Below, in pieces: positions 23,755 to 32,927 of a stretch of 64,000 nucleotides of DNA. The position numbers and the translations under genes are program-made. The notes below the pieces were generated by a model that saw only the letters and a list, made by a program, of their open reading frames with translations, was not told the DNA's origin and did no database searches. The DNA is from Fulvivirga lutea (GTDB lineage Bacteria > Bacteroidota > Bacteroidia > Cytophagales > Cyclobacteriaceae), in NCBI RefSeq assembly GCF_017068455.1, contig NZ_CP070608.1:3081488-3145487 (forward strand). The letters run 5' to 3'. The number at the start of each line of letters is the position of its first letter. The first letter of the stretch is position 1.

Positions 23755-24174
23755 CTATGCCTCCATCAAAAATTCAACAGCACTTTCTTCATCTCCTAGA
23801 ATTTTGAAAGGAAGTCCAAATTTATTAACTGCGCCAAGGATAAGGTTTAAGTAATAGCGTTTAAATGCATTGCCATCTGTAATAACTGCAGCACGTTCCA
23901 TTCCAGCTTCAATGGCAGCAGGCACCATCACTTTCTCAAACCATTTTCTCTTATCCGGTGCCACTACACCCTGTTTTCTTGTGTCTGACAAAAATCTCTT
24001 AACTCGATGTGTTTGGCCATATTCAAGCAGTTTTTCAAATGGTAATTTATACTGTTCATCTTTAGGTGTTCCATTCCAAATCACCTTACCTAATAGCTTT
24101 TCAGGATCATAAAGCACTTTTACAAACGACTCGTCTAGCACTACTACTTCTTGGGTTGGCACATTCTCTTCCAT
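23755..24174 (-). CDS. SpoIIAA/STAS-like protein
   Basis: A 139-residue soluble protein with an alternating strand-helix pattern: VKVLYDPEKLLGKVIWNGT, YKLPFEKLLEYGQTHRVKRFLSDTRKQG, WFEKVMVPAAIEAGMERAAVI, LPFKILGDEESAVEFLMEA. This order matches STAS/SpoIIAA-like proteins common in Cytophagales, which lack membrane segments and have no known function in this group. Assignment is by pattern, not by a signature motif. It is a single gene on the minus strand, divergent from the SEC-C gene. Confidence 0.65.
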   Translation of the reverse strand: MEENVPTQEVVVLDESFVKVLYDPEKLLGKVIWNGTPKDEQYKLPFEKLLEYGQTHRVKRFLSDTRKQGVVAPDKRKWFEKVMVPAAIEAGMERAAVITDGNAFKRYYLNLILGAVNKFGLPFKILGDEESAVEFLMEA

Positions 24175-24299
24175 ACCGTATTCAATTAATTGAATCTAGA
24201 AGATAATTGATTAATGTTAAATATTCCACAATCCTCCTTTAATTTATAATTAACTAAAATTTACTAGTTTCGATATTCAACTCATCAATATCGCTAGCT

Positions 24300-24542
24300 A
24301 TGAATAAACCTGGGAGAAACGAACCTTGCCACTGCGGAAGCGGAAAAAAGTATAAACATTGTCACTTCAAAGAAGACACAAAAAAAAATAACAGCAATAA
24401 GTCGCTGATTATTGGAGGAATAATAATCGTATTCATTGTTGTGGCTGCATTAATGGCCTATCTAAAGTCTGCACAAAATGGTGGTCGCGGGCCAGCACCT
24501 GATGGCAAAGTATGGTCTAAAGAACATGGACACTACCACTAA
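24300..24542 (+). CDS. Small membrane protein with N-terminal SEC-C zinc motif
   Basis: An 80-residue protein. RNEPCHCGSGKKYKHCH (about residues 5-21) is a complete SEC-C motif, the zinc-binding CxCx8C[H/C] element first seen at the SecA C-terminus. A hydrophobic helix follows (SLIIGGIIIVFIVVAALMAYL, about 35-55) and a short Gly/His tail ending HGHYH. In most SEC-C proteins the motif is attached to a larger domain; here it is simply tethered to the membrane. The DUF6090 gene follows after 11 bp and may be cotranscribed. Confidence 0.8.
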   Translation: MNKPGRNEPCHCGSGKKYKHCHFKEDTKKNNSNKSLIIGGIIIVFIVVAALMAYLKSAQNGGRGPAPDGKVWSKEHGHYH

Positions 24543-24553
24543 ATACTTCATAG

Positions 24554-25288
24554 ATGCTCTTTTTATTCCGAAAAGTTAGAAGAAAAATGCTTGATGATAA
24601 TAAAGTGACCAACTATCTACTCTATGCTTTAGGTGAAATTGTGCTCGTAGTCATAGGTATTCTAATTGCTTTTCAGCTAGAAGAATTAAGGGAAGATTAT
24701 GTGAATGAAGAGAAAGAAATTAAACACTTAAAACTTATCCGTGATGAGTTTAACTATAACAATGAGCAATTGCAAAATGCAAGGGTCATGCATAAGTTTA
24801 TAAATGGATCAACGTGGTGGTTGGTAGAACATATGCCATTAGGATATGGCCATCTCAATAGCGATAGTTTAAAGTATCATCTAGCAAGAACATTTGGTTG
24901 GCATACTTATGACCCTTCCATGTCGAGCATTGAAGCAATAATCAATTCGGGTTCACTTGAATTGATTTCTAATGATTCATTAAAGTATTTAATTACAACC
25001 TGGAAAGACGTAGTGGAAGATTATAATGAAGACGAATATATCTTGCAAGATTTATACAACAATAACTATGTGCGATATTTTCAGGAAAACATTTCATTGC
25101 GGGATTTTGTAGCACCTTGGTCATTAGAGAATTTAGAGTCACTAAATTCATTTAAGTGCGAGAATGTAATTCTAGAGCAATATGAACATCGTTTGCTTGT
25201 ATTGGATGAAATGAAGACCGTACAGGAGCGATTGGATCGGATTTTGTCACTTACCGAAAGTGAATTAAAAAAGAAAGAAGCCTACTAA
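24554..25288 (+). CDS. DUF6090 family membrane protein
   Basis: A 244-residue protein opening FLFRKVRRKMLDDNKVTNYLLYALGEIVLVVIGILIAFQLEE, the hallmark of DUF6090: a basic N-terminal helix, a YALGE motif and one membrane helix. The remainder is a long predominantly helical domain that should face the periplasm (LKLIRDEFNYNNEQL, STWWLVEHMPLGYG, SSIEAIINSGSLELISND). The family is nearly restricted to Bacteroidota and its function is unknown. It is followed by a group of short coiled-coil membrane proteins on the same strand. Confidence 0.88.
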   Translation: MLFLFRKVRRKMLDDNKVTNYLLYALGEIVLVVIGILIAFQLEELREDYVNEEKEIKHLKLIRDEFNYNNEQLQNARVMHKFINGSTWWLVEHMPLGYGHLNSDSLKYHLARTFGWHTYDPSMSSIEAIINSGSLELISNDSLKYLITTWKDVVEDYNEDEYILQDLYNNNYVRYFQENISLRDFVAPWSLENLESLNSFKCENVILEQYEHRLLVLDEMKTVQERLDRILSLTESELKKKEAY

Positions 25289-25337
25289 ACCTAACCTAAA
25301 TTCCGTAGCATTGAGCCCTCAAAATCAACAGAAACCC

Positions 25338-25706
25338 ATGAAGTCTAAACTTGGATACATACTGCTTTTTCTGGCAGCTGCGCTTATTGTTCTTTCGATA
25401 TTTCAACAAAGTAAAATCAACAGACTCAAAACCGTAGAAGCTAAGTATAAACTATTAGCAGAGAACTTTAAAGACTTGCATTCTAGCTATGAAAGCAATT
25501 TAAAGGAATATCAAGCGATCAAATCAAAGTTAGATTTAAACAAACAACACTTAGATTCATTGGCTAGAATATTAATGAATAAAAACACAGAATCCACCAC
25601 TGAACTTGAAGCAGTCAGTATGGAAATAAATAGTGCTATTAATAATATAGATACACTTTCTACAAGATTATCCAGACCTATAAACATCGATAGTTTATTT
25701 AACTAA
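25338..25706 (+). CDS. Hypothetical N-anchored coiled-coil protein
   Basis: A 122-residue protein starting MKSKLGYILLFLAAALIVLSIF, a single hydrophobic N-terminal helix (signal anchor), followed almost entirely by heptad-rich helix (INRLKTVEAKYKLLAENFKDL, SKLDLNKQHLDSLARILM, TELEAVSMEINSAINNIDTL). No family recognised. I chose the ATG at 25338 over a TTG 27 bp upstream. Its stop shares a base with the next ATG (TAATG), so it is coupled to another coiled-coil protein. Confidence 0.7.
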   Translation: MKSKLGYILLFLAAALIVLSIFQQSKINRLKTVEAKYKLLAENFKDLHSSYESNLKEYQAIKSKLDLNKQHLDSLARILMNKNTESTTELEAVSMEINSAINNIDTLSTRLSRPINIDSLFN

Positions 25707-26260
25707 TGAGAAATACATTACTAATTCTATTTGCAACTTTCTCACTCATTTTAACAAAGAACTGTTTAGCTCAAACAGTATTTGATAGTCAAAAAGCGAT
25801 TAAAGTTTCTAATGGAGACACGGTTGCTATCAATAAAAATGCAGTGATAATCGATTCATTAGATTTTGAAAAGATCAGACTCAATTTGCTACATTACACG
25901 GAACTGAAAGATGTATATGAACAAAATTTAGATTCAAACAGGAAACTTGTGAGTCAGCTTAGATCAACACAAGTAAAGTTGAAAAAGCTTCTTGAAAGTA
26001 ATAAAATACAATCCCAAGAGTTAATTGCACTGAACAAAATTGTTGAAAACCTAAATGCTCTTTCAAATGATATGGGTACTGTAAATGACAATCTTGCTTC
26101 CAATAATCAGGATTTTAGTGCAACCATCAACAACCTTGAGTCAACCAATAAAGAGTTAAGAAAAGAGCTCAAAAAACTTCGATTCAGAAACGTACGAAAC
26201 TATATTATTTCGGGACTAATTGGAGCGGCCATTGGCGGAGCTATCGTAGCTATTTATTAA
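25706..26260 (+). CDS. Hypothetical coiled-coil protein with signal peptide and C-terminal Gly-zipper helix
   Basis: A 184-residue protein: signal peptide (about 1-22, ending CLAQTV), then a long coiled coil (about 50-160, LKDVYEQNLDSNRKLVSQL, TQVKLKKLLESNKIQSQEL, NNLESTNKELRKELKKL) and a C-terminal membrane helix with small-residue spacing (YIISGLIGAAIGGAIVAIY). The helix pattern resembles tail-fibre or spanin-like coiled coils and phage/Bacteroidota structural proteins, but no family is recognised. Coupled by a one-base overlap to the N-anchored coiled-coil gene; the two may pair. Confidence 0.7.
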   Translation: MRNTLLILFATFSLILTKNCLAQTVFDSQKAIKVSNGDTVAINKNAVIIDSLDFEKIRLNLLHYTELKDVYEQNLDSNRKLVSQLRSTQVKLKKLLESNKIQSQELIALNKIVENLNALSNDMGTVNDNLASNNQDFSATINNLESTNKELRKELKKLRFRNVRNYIISGLIGAAIGGAIVAIY

Positions 26261-26322
26261 AAAATTCAGCTTTGCTGTAATTTTTGAAGCTGTTGCTATA
26301 CTTACCGGGTAAAACAACGATC

Positions 26323-26610
26323 ATGAAATTAATTGAGAAACTTAGATGCTCTTTTAAAACAAGCTACAAGGAGTACTATAAACAATTGAGTGCTGATCAG
26401 CTTATTCAAAGGAGAAAATCCTTAAAAAAACAATACCTCGCTCCTGCCATTGCCTGGATAGTGTCCTTTGGAATAATCCTTTTTTCAGGATTAGAATTCG
26501 AGATCATGATCCTCTTTGCCGGATCTGTATTTGGTACTGTAGCAATGTTGTATGAAGATTACAGAAAAAGGTTAATGTGTATTGATGAGATTTTGAAGGG
26601 AAATAATTGA
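26323..26610 (+). CDS. Hypothetical small membrane protein
   Basis: A 95-residue protein with two hydrophobic helices (APAIAWIVSFGIILFSGL and IMILFAGSVFGTVAMLY) and basic flanks (LRCSFKTSYKEYYKQL, QRRKSLKKQY, DYRKRLMCIDEIL). I chose the ATG at 26323; an ATG 39 bp upstream would add residues that do not look like a signal. Unknown function. It lies 62 bp after the coiled-coil pair on the same strand. Confidence 0.55.
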   Translation: MKLIEKLRCSFKTSYKEYYKQLSADQLIQRRKSLKKQYLAPAIAWIVSFGIILFSGLEFEIMILFAGSVFGTVAMLYEDYRKRLMCIDEILKGNN

Positions 26611-26633
26611 TTAGCACTAAATTCTAGTAACAC

Positions 26634-27440
26634 TTAATCAAATAAAGGAACTTCTATGTCTTCGTATTCAACTTTTTCATGCGCTTCAGGCACATCTCCT
26701 AGCCCATTTTTACCGCGCAATTGGCCTACTGGATAAATTGTCAGTTCTTCTTCCGGGTAAGGTCTAATGAGCGATTCAATAAACTTTTTATCGGAATCGT
26801 TCTGAATCTCATGAAGCCAGTCAAATTTCATCTCATTCGGTATGATGTTGAGCATTCTTGGATTGCTTTCATCCCTGTTATGCACTTTCGCCAATGCACT
26901 ATTGGCTTCTGTTGTAACGATAGTCACTGTTTTAACTACTTCTCCAGTTTCTTTGTCTACCCATTCTTCCCATAAACCGCCCATATACATAGGCAACTTA
27001 TTTTTAAACTCAATGTAGTATGGAATTTTTCGCTTGCCTTTTGCGTCAGCCCAATAGTGTTCATAATATCCTGTTAGTACCACCAAGCATCTCCGCTTTT
27101 TTGCAGCGGCCCTGAATGACGGCTTCTCAAAAATTGTTTCTCCTCTGGCATTTAGCGTTTGGTTTGAAAGTTTTTGAGCAGTTTTTGAATCTTTTACCCA
27201 AAATGGAATGAGTCCCCATTGAAAGAATTGTAGTTCATCGGGCTTATCGGCAGTGATAACCCCAAGTTTTTGATGACTAAAGCCAGAAGTGTAATAATGT
27301 TCTATGGACTCATTATACCTTTTGAGCTTTTCTAATTCCTTCAATTTCTTACTTAAGAAGTCAATTTCTGATTTATCAGCACCCAAGCGTTCAGCTTCTT
27401 TAAGCTGTCTTTTGTAATTGGTAGCTACATCGTAACACAT
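26634..27440 (-). CDS. SOS response-associated peptidase (SRAP/HMCES/YedK family)
   Basis: A 268-residue protein beginning MC: after Met removal Cys2 becomes the N-terminal residue that covalently traps abasic sites in single-stranded DNA. Other active-site residues expected for the family are N97 (LNARGETI), E127 (TGYYEHYW) and H187 (AKVHNRDESNPRML). The last motif is an extended form of the HDRMP of E. coli YedK. An N-terminal helical stretch of about 40 residues (RQLKEAERLGADKSEIDFLSKK) precedes the core and is typical of the Bacteroidota branch. Single gene on the minus strand. Confidence 0.92.
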   Translation of the reverse strand: MCYDVATNYKRQLKEAERLGADKSEIDFLSKKLKELEKLKRYNESIEHYYTSGFSHQKLGVITADKPDELQFFQWGLIPFWVKDSKTAQKLSNQTLNARGETIFEKPSFRAAAKKRRCLVVLTGYYEHYWADAKGKRKIPYYIEFKNKLPMYMGGLWEEWVDKETGEVVKTVTIVTTEANSALAKVHNRDESNPRMLNIIPNEMKFDWLHEIQNDSDKKFIESLIRPYPEEELTIYPVGQLRGKNGLGDVPEAHEKVEYEDIEVPLFD

Positions 27441-27527
27441 GATATGTACTATTAATGGTTTGCAGAGATATCAATAAACTCCTTAAAAATGGCAAAACTC
27501 AAAACAGTACAGAAGAATTTAGCGGAA

Positions 27528-28694
27528 TTACCCCTCCCCAAAAATCTCTTCAAGCTTTTGCTCTAGTGCTCTGCCTCTTAAGTTTTTACCAATAATTCTT
27601 CCTTCTGGGTCTAACAATAGCGCAAATGGAATTGCTTTAATATTATACGTTTTCGCTGCTTCGCTATTCCAGTATTTAAGATCTGAAACCTGGGTCCAGT
27701 GTAAACCATCTTGCTCAATGGCCTGCAACCAATCTTCTTTTTTTCGATCTAGTGACACACCATACACCTCAAAACCCTGGTCGTTATACTTATTGTACAT
27801 TCTAACTACATTAGGATTTTCTTTACGGCACGGACCGCACCATTTCGCCCAAAAATCTACCAACACATATTTACCTCTTAATGAAGATAATGGCACTACT
27901 TCCCCTTCGGGGTTTGGTAAAGCAATTTCAGGTGCTACCATTCCAATGGCTAATTGCTTGCTAGCCTCAACTTCTTCAATAAACTGAATAGCTACTTCAG
28001 AATTAGGTAACTCTTTTTTAGCCTCCTCAGCAATTTTTACATATAAATCATAATGCTTGTCTTTATCCAGCATTCTGCCTGAGCGTAAAATTTCTAAAAC
28101 CCCTAAAGTGGCACCGGCAGAATCTACCATGGCAGCAATTTTTTCTTTAAAGCTATCATCTAATGCCATATACTCATCTTGAGCCGCTGTCATGGCTTCT
28201 AAATCATTAGTATTTCTAGCAATTGTAAACTTTTGATTGATTTCCTGAACTTCTTGTGACGACTGAAAAGCAGAACCCATCTCTTGCACCTTTTGAATAA
28301 AGTCGTGGTCGGATGATCCTGAAACTTCTGCAAAACCGGCTCTATTATTTCCATCAACTCTCACACTAATGTCATCTTTATCTAAAAGAACATTCACAAA
28401 CTGTGTATTATAAAAATTCAAACGGTAATAACCAGGTTCTTCAATACTCACCATCTTTTTGAATGAGTAATTTTCATCCAATTGAAAAGTATCATAGGGC
28501 ACGGGTTTATTGTTCTCATACTTTTCTAGTGTTATACTACCTGATTGTGGGTACGATACCACGCCAGAAATTTCAATACCTTCCTCCACTTGCTCCTGAC
28601 CGTTGCCATTGCCTGAAGTACAAGATGTTATGAGTAGCACGAGGGCTACAATTAATGATAATGGTTTCACAATTCTATTTTCAATTTTTATCAT
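27528..28694 (-). CDS. TlpA-like thioredoxin lipoprotein with DUF4369 domain
   Basis: A 388-residue lipoprotein (signal IVALVLLITSC). The N-terminal DUF4369 domain (about 40-140, EISGVVSYPQSGSITLEKYENNKPVPYDTFQL) is followed by a helical linker and a C-terminal thioredoxin domain (about 250-388) with VLVDFWAKWCGPCRKENP, active site CGPC, and the cis-proline in IKAIPFALLLDPEG. Such proteins reduce disulfides or act in cytochrome c maturation and stress resistance in the periplasm; substrate unknown. It ends the alaS-gatB-tlpA operon, starting 6 bp after gatB. Confidence 0.92.
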   Translation of the reverse strand: MIKIENRIVKPLSLIVALVLLITSCTSGNGNGQEQVEEGIEISGVVSYPQSGSITLEKYENNKPVPYDTFQLDENYSFKKMVSIEEPGYYRLNFYNTQFVNVLLDKDDISVRVDGNNRAGFAEVSGSSDHDFIQKVQEMGSAFQSSQEVQEINQKFTIARNTNDLEAMTAAQDEYMALDDSFKEKIAAMVDSAGATLGVLEILRSGRMLDKDKHYDLYVKIAEEAKKELPNSEVAIQFIEEVEASKQLAIGMVAPEIALPNPEGEVVPLSSLRGKYVLVDFWAKWCGPCRKENPNVVRMYNKYNDQGFEVYGVSLDRKKEDWLQAIEQDGLHWTQVSDLKYWNSEAAKTYNIKAIPFALLLDPEGRIIGKNLRGRALEQKLEEIFGEG

Positions 28695-28700
28695 AATGCA

Positions 28701-30155
28701 CTAACTCAGCTTGTTTATCAAAAGTTCGTTCGTAACCTTTGGGTCGGCCTTGCCCCGACTCCTTTTCATTACTTCACCTACAAACATACCTAAAAGACCC
28801 TTTTTTCCATTCTTGTATGCTTTTACTTTATCAGGATGTTCATTTAGTACGTCATTAATTAACTGTTCTAAAACCCCGGCATCGCTTTCCTGAATTAAAT
28901 TCAATTCTTCTGCTACTTGAATCACTGGCTTCTCAGTATTCAACAACGCTGGCAACAACCGTTGCGAAGCAATAGAAAAACTAACCTTGTTGCTGTCTAC
29001 CAAAGATATTAAATCTGCCAATCTCTTAGCAGAAAGATTCAGGTCGGTAATTTCAAGGCCATTTTCATTAAGGTATGATTTTATTGGCCCCATGAGCCAA
29101 TTAGAAACTGCTTTAAAATTGGTGGTATAAGTACAAACTTCCTGAAAGTATTCTGCCGTGTTTTTATTTTCAATTAGCACATTGGCATCATAATCGGGTA
29201 AGCTGTATTCGACTATAAATTTATCTAACAACTCCCAGGGCAAAGCTGGCATTTGTGTTTGTATTTCTGCTAGCCATCTATCTGATACATGAACAGGGCT
29301 TAAATCAGGGTCTGGGAAATAGCGATAATCGTTTAACTCCTCTTTGGTGCGCATACCAGTAGTTATACCAGTTTCGGCATTAAAGTCTCTTGTTTCTGAA
29401 TCTATAGCTAGTCCTTTTTCAGCCAGCTCAATCTGCCGTTGAATTTCAAAATCAATGGCACGACCAACATTTTTAATGGAGTTCATATTTTTCACCTCCA
29501 CTTTCTTTCCATACTCACTAGCTCCTTTCGGCATGATAGAAATGTTTGCATCGCACCTCAGAGAACCCTCTTCCATATTTCCATCACAAATTTCCAGGTA
29601 TCGCACCAGCCTACGGATTTCTGCTAAAAATGCCTGAGCCTCCTCTGAAGAATGAATCACTGGTTCTGTAACAATTTCAATTAACGGAACACCTGACCTG
29701 TTAAAATCAATCAACGAATCCTCTTCCCCTTCTAAATGGATTGATTTACCTGCATCTTCTTCCAGATGTATTCTATTGAGCTTTATGGTGCGTTTTTCAC
29801 CTGACTGTTTTGTAATTACTATTTGACCACCAACACAAACTGGCGTTCTATCTTGCGTGATTTGATAACCTTTAGGTGAATCGGGATAGAAATAATTCTT
29901 TCTGTCAAAAATCATTTCTCTAGAAATGACCGATTGACAGGCCAGACCCATTTTAATGGCGTACTCTACAGCCTTTTTATTCAATACTGGTAGAGTGCCC
30001 GGATGAGCAAATGTTATTTCACTGATGTTTACATTCGGTTGATTACCAAATGTTGTAGAATCTGAATTAAATATTTTGGATTGTGTGAGTAGCTGAGCAT
30101 GAACTTCAAGCCCAATTATAACATCATATTTATCTTTTACACTCTCCTCCATCAA
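28701..30155 (-). CDS. gatB: Aspartyl/glutamyl-tRNA amidotransferase subunit B
   Basis: A 484-residue subunit of the GatCAB complex that converts misacylated Glu-tRNA(Gln) or Asp-tRNA(Asn) to the correct amide form. It starts YDVIIGLEVHAQLLTQSK and contains the family signatures HPGTLPVLNKKAV, FDRKNYFYPDSPKGYQITQ, LIEIVTEP, EEGSLRCDANIS and DYRYFPDPDL; the C-terminal tail domain (GatB/YqeY) is present with LGMFVGEVMKRSRGKADPKVTNELL. Normal length. gatA and gatC are not in the window. It lies 4 bp behind alaS. Confidence 0.97.
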   Translation of the reverse strand: MMEESVKDKYDVIIGLEVHAQLLTQSKIFNSDSTTFGNQPNVNISEITFAHPGTLPVLNKKAVEYAIKMGLACQSVISREMIFDRKNYFYPDSPKGYQITQDRTPVCVGGQIVITKQSGEKRTIKLNRIHLEEDAGKSIHLEGEEDSLIDFNRSGVPLIEIVTEPVIHSSEEAQAFLAEIRRLVRYLEICDGNMEEGSLRCDANISIMPKGASEYGKKVEVKNMNSIKNVGRAIDFEIQRQIELAEKGLAIDSETRDFNAETGITTGMRTKEELNDYRYFPDPDLSPVHVSDRWLAEIQTQMPALPWELLDKFIVEYSLPDYDANVLIENKNTAEYFQEVCTYTTNFKAVSNWLMGPIKSYLNENGLEITDLNLSAKRLADLISLVDSNKVSFSIASQRLLPALLNTEKPVIQVAEELNLIQESDAGVLEQLINDVLNEHPDKVKAYKNGKKGLLGMFVGEVMKRSRGKADPKVTNELLINKLS

Positions 30156-30159
30156 GCTC

Positions 30160-32766
30160 TTACACCATTTTTAAAGCTTTCTCCACCACTCGATCTAATC
30201 CGCTAAGATCTTTTCCACCGGCAGTTGCATAAAATGGTTGGCCTCCGCCTCCACCTTTAATTTCTTGTGCTAGTTCTCTAACTATAGTGCCAGCATTCAA
30301 GTTTTTATCTTTAATCAACTCATCACCAATAACTACTGAAATTTGTGGTTTTCCATCAATATTTGCCGCCAAAACCAGGAACAAATTTGAAAGCTCATTT
30401 TTAAGTTCAAAGGAAATTTGTTTCAATGCATCCGAGGAAGGTAAGTCTACTTTACTGATAATCTTAACTAATCCATTCTCTTCTTTTTTTGAGCTAAGCA
30501 GCTCCTTCTTCAAATCCCCTGCTTTACTTGCATGTAGCTTCTGTATCTCCTTCTCCAATTGGCTTTTCTCTTCCACCAATTGTTTGATTGACGCTTTAAC
30601 ATCTTTAGGAGCTTTTAATATATTCTTTACTTCATTAATTAATTCAACCTGTTCGGTTACATAGTCTTCTGCTCTTTTTCCTGTTATTGCCTCAATTCTG
30701 CGCACTCCGGCAGCTATAGAACTTTCAGATATTATTTTGAAAAACCCAATATTGCCAGTAGCCTTTACATGTGTACCACCACAAAGCTCAACTGACTCAC
30801 CAAACTTAATAACCCTAACAAAATCGCCATATTTCTCACCGAAAAGAGCCATCGCACCCATCTCTTTAGCTTCACTAATAGGTGTGTTTCGTGCTTCTTC
30901 TAGCGCAAGATTTTCACGAATCATTTGATTCACCATCTGCTCGACTTTTGTTATCTCTTCTTCCGACATTTTTTGGAAATGAGAAAAGTCAAAACGTAAT
31001 TCCTTCTCGTTAACCAGCGATCCTTTTTGCTCTACGTGAGTGCCAAGTACCTCTCTCAAAGCATGGTGCAATAAATGAGTAGCAGTATGATTGCTCATGG
31101 TGTCGACCCTCTTGCTTTTATTCACAATGGCAGTGTATTCAGCATCAACCTGAGTTGGAAGCTTTTCTACTATATGGATTATGAGATCATTTTCTTTTTT
31201 AGTATCCAGAACTTTAAGTCGTTCATTTTCAGACTCCAGATATCCATTATCCCCAACCTGGCCTCCACTCTCGGCATAAAATGGAGTTTTATCTAATACA
31301 AGTTGGTATACTTCGTTCCCTTTTTGTTTTACTGTTCTGTACTGAATCACTTTCGCTTGCGTTGCTAAGCTATCATACCCCAGAAACTCCACTTTTTCTA
31401 CTTTATCAAGCACAGTCCAATCTCCTGTTTCCTTTACCGCATCAGCTTTAGAACGCTCCTTCTGCTTAGCCATTTCTTCCTGAAAACCTTTTTCATCAAC
31501 AGAAAGCCCATTTTCTCTGGCAATAAGAGATGTTAAGTCTAGCGGAAAACCAAAAGTATCGTATAACTCAAATGCTGTTTTTCCATCGATGACTTTATCA
31601 CTTATTGATGACTTGATAGATTCAATTCTTTTGAGACCATTATCTAATGTTTTCAGAAATGATGCTTCTTCCTGCTCTATTACTTTTTTAATAAAATCTT
31701 TCTGAGCTCGCACTTCGTTAAACACATCACCCATTTGCTGATCCAAAATATCAACTAACTCAAATATAATGGGGTCTTTAAAGTTTAGGAATGTAAAACC
31801 ATAACGAACTGCTCTCCTTAAAATTCTCCTGATCACATAACCAGCTCCGGTATTGGAAGGCAGTTGGCCATCGGCTACTGCAAAAGTAATTGCCCTAACG
31901 TGATCAGAAATCACCCTTAAAGCAATATCAATCTGTTCATTTGAGCCATATTTAACACCTGCCTTATCAGCCAAATAATTAATTAATGGTACAAAAACAT
32001 CCGTATCATAATTCGATTTTTTGTTTTGAATAGCCATGCATAGCCTTTCAAAACCCATTCCTGTATCTACATGTTTTGCAGGTAAACTCACCAGTTCTCC
32101 GGAAGCTTTTCTATTGAACTCCATGAAAACGAGGTTCCATATCTCCACCACTTGAGGGTGATCATTATTTACAAGCTCCTTGCCAGGTTTAGCCTTAATT
32201 TCATCCTCAGAACGCAAATCAATATGAATTTCTGAGCAGGGCCCGCAAGGTCCTTGATCACCCATTTCCCAGAAATTGTCTTTCTTAGAGCCATATAGAA
32301 TTCTGTCTTCGGGAATAATAGCTTTCCAATAGTCATAAGCTTCCTGGTCTAGCCCAAGATTATCATCTTTATCGCCTTCAAAGACAGTTACGTACAATCT
32401 ATCTTTGGGTAGCTTATACTCCTCTGTGAGTAATTCCCATGCCCATTCAATAGCCTCCTTTTTGAAATAATCGCCAAATGACCAATTGCCAAGCATTTCA
32501 AACATCGTATGATGGTAGGTATCAAGACCCACTTCTTCCAGATCATTATGTTTACCGGAAACCCTCAAACACTTTTGTGTATCAGCTATACGAGGATATT
32601 TTGACTTTTCGTTACCTAAAAAGAAGTCTTTGAACTGGTTCATTCCAGCATTAGTGAACATAAGAGTTGGATCATTCTTATTTACTAATGGTGCGGAATC
32701 AACTATTTGATGTTCCTTGTTAATGAAAAAGTTTAGAAATTTTTGCCTAACCGCCTTAGAATCCAT
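30160..32766 (-). CDS. alaS: Alanyl-tRNA synthetase
   Basis: An 868-residue class II synthetase. Catalytic core motifs include VRQKFLNFFINKEHQIVDSAPLV, MFTNAGMNQFKD (motif 1 region), the YHHTMFEMLGNWSFGDYFK motif 2 region, and GAGYVIRRILRRAVRYG. The editing domain has HTATHLLHHALREVLG and CGGTHVKATGNIG (zinc ligands His/Cys). The C-Ala domain ends GGGGGQPFYATAGGKD. Full length for the family, so charging and editing both appear intact. First gene of the alaS-gatB-tlpA operon, divergent from the first M23 peptidase gene. Confidence 0.98.
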   Translation of the reverse strand: MDSKAVRQKFLNFFINKEHQIVDSAPLVNKNDPTLMFTNAGMNQFKDFFLGNEKSKYPRIADTQKCLRVSGKHNDLEEVGLDTYHHTMFEMLGNWSFGDYFKKEAIEWAWELLTEEYKLPKDRLYVTVFEGDKDDNLGLDQEAYDYWKAIIPEDRILYGSKKDNFWEMGDQGPCGPCSEIHIDLRSEDEIKAKPGKELVNNDHPQVVEIWNLVFMEFNRKASGELVSLPAKHVDTGMGFERLCMAIQNKKSNYDTDVFVPLINYLADKAGVKYGSNEQIDIALRVISDHVRAITFAVADGQLPSNTGAGYVIRRILRRAVRYGFTFLNFKDPIIFELVDILDQQMGDVFNEVRAQKDFIKKVIEQEEASFLKTLDNGLKRIESIKSSISDKVIDGKTAFELYDTFGFPLDLTSLIARENGLSVDEKGFQEEMAKQKERSKADAVKETGDWTVLDKVEKVEFLGYDSLATQAKVIQYRTVKQKGNEVYQLVLDKTPFYAESGGQVGDNGYLESENERLKVLDTKKENDLIIHIVEKLPTQVDAEYTAIVNKSKRVDTMSNHTATHLLHHALREVLGTHVEQKGSLVNEKELRFDFSHFQKMSEEEITKVEQMVNQMIRENLALEEARNTPISEAKEMGAMALFGEKYGDFVRVIKFGESVELCGGTHVKATGNIGFFKIISESSIAAGVRRIEAITGKRAEDYVTEQVELINEVKNILKAPKDVKASIKQLVEEKSQLEKEIQKLHASKAGDLKKELLSSKKEENGLVKIISKVDLPSSDALKQISFELKNELSNLFLVLAANIDGKPQISVVIGDELIKDKNLNAGTIVRELAQEIKGGGGGQPFYATAGGKDLSGLDRVVEKALKMV

Positions 32767-32927
32767 GGATTATAAAAAAAAATGATAAATTTGCACCCGA
32801 CTGTAATATTCCAAGAAAAATGAATATATTGCGTTAGTCAAACGGCTTATTTTTAGTTTGAAAGCGCAATTTTTTAATGTTCTTGATTAAAGAGGCACAA
32901 AAATAAGAGTTTTAGCTTAGATTTTAC

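Noticed and set aside
32786-32793. TAAATTTG as promoter of the first M23 gene
   Set aside because: It fits TAnnTTTG but lies about 135 bp before the gene with no -33 element, so support is weak.
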